Below, piece after piece: positions 58,760-64,000 of a DNA stretch of 64,000 nt. This stretch comes from DATFKA01 sp042095835 (GTDB lineage Bacteria > Bacteroidota > Bacteroidia > Chitinophagales > Saprospiraceae). The notes under the pieces are model-generated. The model searched no databases, was not told where the DNA came from, and saw only the letters and a list, made by a program, of their open reading frames with translations. Position numbers and translations under genes: made by a program. The first letter of the stretch is position 1. Each line of letters opens with the position of its first letter. The DNA lies in the NCBI GenBank assembly GCA_042095835.1, contig JBELML010000001.1, positions 1 to 64,000 of the forward strand, written 5' to 3'.

Positions 58760-59692
58760 CTAAGGCTTATAGATAGGAACCGAACGATTGGAGCTGGAAT
58801 AGCCTGCAAAAACACCCTGACCATTCTCAATATTATTAAAAATGATAACCGGCTCTGTATAGTTGAGTTGTTGAGCGTTTACCTGCCGACTGACGGTAGA
58901 ATAGAAAAGGAAATACTCTTCTGAAACGGTGCGAAGCTCCGCAATAATCTTACCAGGAAGCTCGCTATCAGGCGATATCTCTACATCAATCGGAACCGTA
59001 TAGGTCTTCGTCTCTCCATTAAAGGGCGTATCCTCTAATAGAACACCACCTTCATAGTGAGCGATTTGGAAATTATCATTATTAGCTGGATTGAATCTAA
59101 GCTCGCGCGTAGGTGTAGCAGAGACAATGGTGTCGCCCCGTAACAAGGTGAATTGCTCGAATTGCTGATACAGTTTCAGATGATAAAAATTCTGCTCATC
59201 ACCTGGGTCTTTAAAATCAATCTCTAAATCGAAGGAATAAAGATCTTGAGCAGATTCAGGTATCTGTTGAACCTCTAAATTGGTTAGGCTCAATTCATGG
59301 ATTTCTATTCGATTAGGGACAGTACTTTGCGCCATAATAGGATCGAAGCCCGGCACTAGCACCTGGATATTATAGGTGAGGCCTGCGCTTGGTTTGAGTC
59401 TTCTAGTAGAATAGAAGGGCGTGCCCGCATTCGGTACAACAAAGGCTAAAGTCTCCAAGAATTGATCTCCTTGGAATAACTTTACATCAGCGTTGCCTAA
59501 ATACTCAATGGCAGGACTCTCTAGGATGTCCCGAGAAAGACTAACTTGTACTTGTAGATTCTGATCATCTGAGAAGTTACTAATGACAACCAATTGCGGT
59601 TCCGCCTCTGGAAACTCAATCTCCAAAGTACGTTCGCAAGTGGCACCACCTAAGAGGACCGCTATAAAGATTAAAAGACCTAATCTTCTCAT
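58760..59692 (-). CDS. DUF4249-family lipoprotein
   Basis: The 310-residue protein has a lipobox (LLGGATC, Cys ~19). ERTLEIEFPEAEPQLVVISNFSDDQNLQVQVSLSRDI is the typical DUF4249 opening, followed by an Ig-like beta pattern (LGNADVKLFQGDQFLETL). These lipoproteins are nearly always encoded next to a TonB-dependent receptor, as here, and probably form part of the outer-membrane complex. The molecular role is not established. It lies 28 bases after the receptor gene in the same operon. Confidence 0.88.
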   Translation of the reverse strand: MRRLGLLIFIAVLLGGATCERTLEIEFPEAEPQLVVISNFSDDQNLQVQVSLSRDILESPAIEYLGNADVKLFQGDQFLETLAFVVPNAGTPFYSTRRLKPSAGLTYNIQVLVPGFDPIMAQSTVPNRIEIHELSLTNLEVQQIPESAQDLYSFDLEIDFKDPGDEQNFYHLKLYQQFEQFTLLRGDTIVSATPTRELRFNPANNDNFQIAHYEGGVLLEDTPFNGETKTYTVPIDVEISPDSELPGKIIAELRTVSEEYFLFYSTVSRQVNAQQLNYTEPVIIFNNIENGQGVFAGYSSSNRSVPIYKP

Positions 59693-59720
59693 TATTGGTA
59701 ACTTATGATATGCAATATAA

Positions 59721-62399
59721 CTAAAATTTGACAGAATAGTTGACCGATGGTAAAAAAGGTAGCGCGTTTACACTCACAAATCGCTGGAAAGGTGTAATCT
59801 GATTGTTGACTAAAGCATCATCAATTCGCAGGCGGAAATACAAAGGATTACTACGGTCATATAAGTTGGTGAATCCAAAATAAGCGGTATGCTGTAGTCC
59901 CCACAGTTTAAATTGATAATTCATACCTATGTCCAATCGATGGAAATAAGGCATTCTAAATTGGTTTTTCTCCCCAAAATCAAAAACCGTGACGGGTACT
60001 CCATTAGCTCCTGGTAGTTGAAAAGAGAAACTTTGAGCTGGAAGACTAATCGCTAAACCACTACCCAATAGGAAATTAGCACTTATATTGATTTGATCAT
60101 TTACTCTATGAATAAGGGCCATTTTAAAGTCATGCCTTCGGTCGTACTGAAAAGGAAAAGTCTGGCTATTGTTTACATTGTCGAAACGTCGATTGGCAAA
60201 GGCATAACTGTAGCTTATCCAACCTGTGGTGGTCCCATTGAGCTTTTGTAACCTAAAATCGATACCATAAGCTTCGCCCTCACCGGAAACTACATTTTCC
60301 TCCCAATCATCAATGAAAGAGGTGCCTTCTGCATAGTTGAGGAGCTTGTCCATAGTTTTATAATAGGGCTCAATATCAAATTGCCAAGTCTTACCTAATT
60401 TTAGGGAGGTGCCAATGGCGAATTGAGTTGCTGTCTCAGGGCGTACTTCTCCAGTGGAGGGCACCCATAGATCGGTCGGTAGGCCGATAGCAGAACTAGC
60501 CAGTAGATGCAGAAACTGGGTGGTTTTCCTAGCAGAGGCACTTAAGCCCAGCCATTGAGTAGGTTGCCAATAAAGAGAAGCTCGAGGCTGTAAGGACAAA
60601 TAAGACGTTTCATCTACCAAGTTGGCAGAGGTATGCAATCCATAGTTGACACTTAAGTTTTGACCAATTTGTTGGGTGTTCTCTACGTAGAAAGCAAGTT
60701 CGTTGGAGTGAATGGTGCGGTTGGCTTGCACATTTACTCCCGCATTTTCAGCGCTAATAGCATTAAACCGAAGTATCCCCGGCTGAAACCTGATGTTCCC
60801 TGCTTTGATACCCATCCTGATATAATGGTTCATCTTTGGATGCCAGTCCAAATCATATTTGAAGGCGACATCTTGGATGCTTGATTGATACCAGCCACTC
60901 TCCCTACCAAAATTGAGCAAGGTCTCTGGTTCGCGTAGAAAAAAACTGTCTCTTGCCGTGGAGCCAAAGCGCAATCCCAAGGAACTATAGGTGAGGGTAG
61001 CATTTCCAAATACTTTGGGGTGCAGTTGGGTATTCCATCTCAGCGCGAGTACATCATTTCCCCAAACGACCTGTTCATTGTATTCCTGAAAAAACCGGAA
61101 GGGAAGTAGATTTCCGGTTTCTCGCTCCACAAGGGTGAATTGATCATCTCTGGCCCCAAAATTCTCAAAATCATCACTGCCTTTATAAAAGCTCAGGTAG
61201 AGTTTGCTTTTCTCCGAAAACTGATAGTTGAACTTGGCATTGAGATCGTAGAATTGGTAAGCAGTCGATCCATCTTCTCCTTGACTAGCTTTATAGCTGC
61301 GTACCTCCTGCCCCAGGTAGCGATTCAAATAAGAAAGCCTACCCGCCAAGAGGAAGGAGGCTTTGTCTGCACTATTAGCGAGTGTAAGCGGCCCCTCTGC
61401 CATAAACCTACCTGAGAGTAAACCTGCATCTACCTTCGCGTGGTAGTCGTTATAGTTGCCATCACGGGTACGAATATCTAAAACAGAGGCTAGTCGACCC
61501 TCGTATCTAGCCGGATAAGCACTCTTTAGAAATTTGGTAGTTTTGATTACATCCGTATTGAAAATGGAAAAAAGTCCGGCCGCATGGTTTACATTATAGA
61601 CCGGCACCCCATCTACCATGATGAGATTATGCCCCGCTGTGCCGCCTCTTACCGAAAGACCACCTATACCATCTGCCCCCGTCTGTACACCAGGTAGTAA
61701 ATGAATAGATCGGATGACATCTGTTTCACCTCCGAACCTCGGTAGATTTTCAACTGCTCCTAGATCTACTTTTTCTAAATCCCAGTCAACGGGTATTTTG
61801 GACAGGACTCCCCCCGTATCCCAGAGCGTCACTTGATCTAAAATTACATTATATTTCAACTCAAAACTTAGGGACTGATCCTGGCTTAAGCGGATGCTTT
61901 GTCGAGCACCATTATAGCCAATATGCGAAATATATAAGTCCCAGACGCCTTCAGGTAGACTAATGCTGAACTGCCCATATTCATTGGTATAGGTTCCTGT
62001 TTTTAGTTCAGGGAGGTACACCGTAGCACCGATTAAAGATTCACCGGTCTCCTGATCGATGATCTCTCCACTAATAATATAGGTTTTTCGATTCGATACA
62101 CCTTTTACCGACAAGACAATATTGCCATCAATGGATTGATAGCCCAGGCCTGTACCAGCTAAGAGGAAATCTAATACCTGCTCTAGCTTATGATCTTGAA
62201 AGGTGGTATAAATTACCTTATCTGGAAGGATTTCATTTCTAAAAAGGAGAGGTACGGCCTCTTCATCGATCAGTCTATAAAGAGCATCTTCAAGGCTGGT
62301 GTTATTAAAAACGATACTTATACTTTTATCCAGGTGCTGAGCGGACAGCTGAGTGAGCTGCCAAAAAACACATAAGAATAAAAGTCCTGTACGTATCAT
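59721..62399 (-). CDS. STN-domain TonB-dependent receptor
   Basis: The 892-residue outer-membrane receptor has a signal peptide (to ~20), then an STN signalling domain (SISIVFNNTSLEDALYRLIDEEAVPLLFRN, ~27-100) and a carboxypeptidase-D-like beta domain (ISGEIIDQETGESLIGATVYLPELKTGTYTNEYGQFSI). A plug (GGETDVIRSIHLLPGVQTGADGIGGLSVRGGTAGHNLIMVDGVPVYN) and a beta-barrel follow, ending in Phe (SVNYSVKF). The STN domain normally contacts FecR-type anti-sigma factors across the periplasm, and such a gene lies just upstream. The imported ligand is unknown. Confidence 0.92.
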   Translation of the reverse strand: MIRTGLLFLCVFWQLTQLSAQHLDKSISIVFNNTSLEDALYRLIDEEAVPLLFRNEILPDKVIYTTFQDHKLEQVLDFLLAGTGLGYQSIDGNIVLSVKGVSNRKTYIISGEIIDQETGESLIGATVYLPELKTGTYTNEYGQFSISLPEGVWDLYISHIGYNGARQSIRLSQDQSLSFELKYNVILDQVTLWDTGGVLSKIPVDWDLEKVDLGAVENLPRFGGETDVIRSIHLLPGVQTGADGIGGLSVRGGTAGHNLIMVDGVPVYNVNHAAGLFSIFNTDVIKTTKFLKSAYPARYEGRLASVLDIRTRDGNYNDYHAKVDAGLLSGRFMAEGPLTLANSADKASFLLAGRLSYLNRYLGQEVRSYKASQGEDGSTAYQFYDLNAKFNYQFSEKSKLYLSFYKGSDDFENFGARDDQFTLVERETGNLLPFRFFQEYNEQVVWGNDVLALRWNTQLHPKVFGNATLTYSSLGLRFGSTARDSFFLREPETLLNFGRESGWYQSSIQDVAFKYDLDWHPKMNHYIRMGIKAGNIRFQPGILRFNAISAENAGVNVQANRTIHSNELAFYVENTQQIGQNLSVNYGLHTSANLVDETSYLSLQPRASLYWQPTQWLGLSASARKTTQFLHLLASSAIGLPTDLWVPSTGEVRPETATQFAIGTSLKLGKTWQFDIEPYYKTMDKLLNYAEGTSFIDDWEENVVSGEGEAYGIDFRLQKLNGTTTGWISYSYAFANRRFDNVNNSQTFPFQYDRRHDFKMALIHRVNDQINISANFLLGSGLAISLPAQSFSFQLPGANGVPVTVFDFGEKNQFRMPYFHRLDIGMNYQFKLWGLQHTAYFGFTNLYDRSNPLYFRLRIDDALVNNQITPFQRFVSVNALPFLPSVNYSVKF

Positions 62400-62682
62400 C
62401 TAGAAGATGCTTTTTTGCTTACAATAGGCAAAACTCTATTTTGAAGGGATCCGTTGGGATAGGTTTTAAAAATAATAAAAAATTAACATAATAGACTTTA
62501 TTCGAGAGTAGTTTTATGAGATAAAAATGAAGAGTTTTGTTTCCAATCAAGGCGCGCCCGGAGCCTAATAGCCTTAGCAATTAAGGTGAGGACGCATCGC
62601 AGAGTGGGAGCAAAAGACAATTTTTTAGCCATACAAAATTATTTCGAATAAAGTCTGATCAGTAGGTGAGATCGTATAAGTC
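62400..62682. other. Spacer between the fecR-like and receptor genes
   Basis: The AT-rich part near 62400-62530 could hold a promoter for the receptor operon. A dispersed repeat copy occupies 62534-62616. No gene was seen. Confidence 0.5.
62534..62616 (+). repeat. Dispersed structured repeat, copy 3
   Basis: TTTTGTTTCCAATCAAGGC at the left and GGGAGCAAAAGA at the right match the ends of copies 1 and 2; the ends TTTTG and CAAAA are inverted. The core is GC-rich (CGCGCCCGGAGCC). Confidence 0.55.
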
Positions 62683-63654
62683 TTATTGACAGCCACCACT
62701 TAAACGAAAGGATTGTGGACCAGATTGCTCTATTACATATCCTAAATTGCGCAGATTGTTGATGACTTTCTGCGGATTTTGGGCGTCGAAGTTGCCAGAC
62801 ACCTCACATTGCCCAATTTCATCGGAGAAATTCATTACCCAATCACTGGCATCGGCCAACCAGTCACGGAGTTCCAGAAGTGATCCGCCTCTGCTTTTAA
62901 ATACGTAAGGAATGGTTTCTTCTGCCTTGGTCCGGAAGGAACTCTCGTATAACAGGCCGCCTTCCTTGCATATTCCCATTGATGCAGTCGGTACCTTTAT
63001 TTGTTCTCCTGTCGATTTATCGGTGAATGAAACCAGTCCTTCAGTCACACTGATGGTGGTAGATTTGGAATCTGCTCTTTCTTCCAGATAAAATTGAGTA
63101 CCTAAGACCTCTACTTTAGTGGCTGCTGTATGGATGATGAAAGGCTTTTCGGGATTAGAGTAAACATCGAAATGTCCTTTACCTTGTAGAATAACTTCCC
63201 TGCTGGAGCTAGCATTAATCTGGCGCGGATATTCCAGACTTGCTCCAGGATATAGCGTAACTATACTACCATCTTGTAGATCAACTTGTAGAGGCTGATC
63301 CTGCTTGTTACTCACAGCCAGCGAAGACTTCGAGCCAATATTCGCGCTGAAAGTACTGAATAACCAAACACCAACCGTAGCCAGTAATAATACAGCCGCA
63401 GCAGCCCGCCATCCACTAAGGAATCGGACTTTAGCCGGTACCTGTTTTTCCTGAGCAATTCGAGTTTGAAACTTTTGGAAATTGCTAGCCGTGTCAAATG
63501 AAGGTGGATTCTCAGGGAAATCACCACTCCAGTCCCAAACTTGTTTGAGTTTGCGCGCTTCTTTAGCCTCTTCAGCTGAAAGCTTAAGCTGGGGGCTATC
63601 CTCAGATTGAGGGCTGCGCCATTGAGCTAAGAGTGATTTAATTAATCGATCCAT
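62683..63654 (-). CDS. FecR-family anti-sigma factor
   Basis: ATG 63654 gives 323 residues starting MDRLIKSLLAQWRS; the frame extends further upstream without support. A cytoplasmic N-terminal part (LSAEEAKEARKLKQVWDWSGDFPEN) is followed by a membrane segment at ~85-103 (AAAAVLLLATVGVWLFSTF) and the FecR domain (VDLQDGSIVTLYPGASLEYPRQI, VILQGKGHFDVYSNPEKPFIIHTAATKVEVLGTQFYLE). The C-terminal region (LRDWLADASDWVMNFSDEIGQCEVSGNFD) probably contacts the receptor's STN domain. It relays the receptor signal to the adjacent sigma factor. Confidence 0.92.
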   Translation of the reverse strand: MDRLIKSLLAQWRSPQSEDSPQLKLSAEEAKEARKLKQVWDWSGDFPENPPSFDTASNFQKFQTRIAQEKQVPAKVRFLSGWRAAAAVLLLATVGVWLFSTFSANIGSKSSLAVSNKQDQPLQVDLQDGSIVTLYPGASLEYPRQINASSSREVILQGKGHFDVYSNPEKPFIIHTAATKVEVLGTQFYLEERADSKSTTISVTEGLVSFTDKSTGEQIKVPTASMGICKEGGLLYESSFRTKAEETIPYVFKSRGGSLLELRDWLADASDWVMNFSDEIGQCEVSGNFDAQNPQKVINNLRNLGYVIEQSGPQSFRLSGGCQ

Positions 63655-63770
63655 CCAAAATTTCTTTGACCAACTACTATGTATGTATAGGCTATTTGCA
63701 TTAAAAATGAGCAGAAAACCTAATTTCAAACCCATGACACAAATTTAGAGGAATACCACTACTGTGCCCC

Positions 63771-64000
63771 CTAAATAATTGGAAAAATAAGTAAAATAAT
63801 TGACAAATAGGGTCCAAGTTTTGCTCGCAAAAGCTTTAGGGCTTTCACAATTTGGTTTTCGACCGTCTTCTCCGAAATGCCTAATTTATGGGCGATTTCT
63901 TTATAAGTCAGGTCTTCAAAACGACTCAAGGAGAAAATTAAGCGGCATCTTTCGGGTAGGGAGAGAATAGCAGCATCAATCTGTGCTTCCAGTTCTTTGG
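63771..64000 (-). CDS. ECF RNA polymerase sigma factor, partial (region 4)
   Basis: The frame is open to the window edge, so only the last 76 codons are seen. They read KELEAQIDAAILSLPERCRL, then EDLTYKEIAHKLGISEKTVE, then QIVKALKLLRAKLGP, which is sigma-70 region 4 with its helix-turn-helix. The tail is unusually hydrophobic (YLSIILLIFPII). With the FecR gene 116 bases downstream it is a FecI-type ECF sigma factor of cell-surface signalling. The start lies outside the window. Confidence 0.88.
   Translation of the reverse strand, partial: KELEAQIDAAILSLPERCRLIFSLSRFEDLTYKEIAHKLGISEKTVENQIVKALKLLRAKLGPYLSIILLIFPII

Overview
The window looks like a chromosomal segment from a member of the Bacteroidota, most plausibly the Saprospiria/Lewinella-like lineage. 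The evidence is: surface proteins ending in type IX secretion (T9SS) type A sorting domains, SprB-type repeats, an STN-domain TonB receptor with a FecR and an ECF sigma factor, a DUF4249 lipoprotein, promoter boxes of the TAnnTTTG type, few Shine-Dalgarno sites, and a Bacteroidota-style dcw cluster. The taxonomic call is inference from gene content and was not checked by database search.

Layout. 1-4.9 kb: the 3' end of a large dockerin/cohesin-like T9SS protein and a small secreted two-repeat protein. 4.9-9.1 kb: GT39-type glycosyltransferase (minus strand), DoxX, ApbE lipoprotein and a DEDDh exonuclease. 9.1-13.0 kb: a tight operon of two MbnP-family lipoproteins and two MauG/MbnH-like di-haem proteins. 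13.0-19.7 kb: an unusual intergenic run of box-plus-hairpin units, then a ~1980-residue SprB/SdrD-repeat T9SS protein. 19.7-25.0 kb: sulfur assimilation (siroheme sulfite reductase, uroporphyrinogen-III methyltransferase, CysH), preceded by a 26-codon leader ORF with six consecutive Cys codons and a terminator, then a ferredoxin-NADP reductase with its own promoter. 25-31.6 kb: NQO-type oxidoreductase, AhpD-like protein, DASS transporter, NDH-2, FolK and a deoxynucleoside kinase. 31.7-34.8 kb: a BlaI/BlaR1-like pair whose receptor carries a long array of 29-residue repeats. 35.4-51.0 kb: the complete dcw cluster mraZ-rsmH-ftsL-ftsI-murE-mraY-murD-ftsW-murG-murC-ftsQ-ftsA-ftsZ, all on the plus strand, with MraZ-box-like repeats in front. 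51-58.4 kb: a small orphan ORF, typA, aldo/keto reductase, M14 peptidase, AlkD-like protein, TerB-like protein and a Crp/Fnr regulator. 58.7-64 kb: a minus-strand cell-surface signalling locus (ECF sigma, FecR, STN-TonB receptor, DUF4249).

How it works together. The dcw block supplies peptidoglycan precursor synthesis and the divisome. The sulfur genes reduce (phospho)adenylyl sulfate to sulfide, the methyltransferase feeds siroheme synthesis, and the reductase probably supplies electrons through ferredoxin. The BlaI/M56 pair and the sigma/FecR/TonB set are two separate envelope-sensing systems. The MbnP/MbnH block suggests copper handling at the envelope.

The strongest novel candidate is the poly-cysteine leader and attenuator at about 19.93-20.15 kb. 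Its geometry (a competing antiterminator, a stop codon just before the switch segment, and a terminator with a T-rich tail) fits ribosome-mediated attenuation by Cys-tRNA supply. Secondary candidates are the tandem box-hairpin units at 13.2-13.5 kb, the doubled MbnP/MbnH operon, a three-copy dispersed intergenic repeat, and the repeat-bearing M56 receptor. No tRNA, rRNA, CRISPR array, insertion sequence or prophage was seen.
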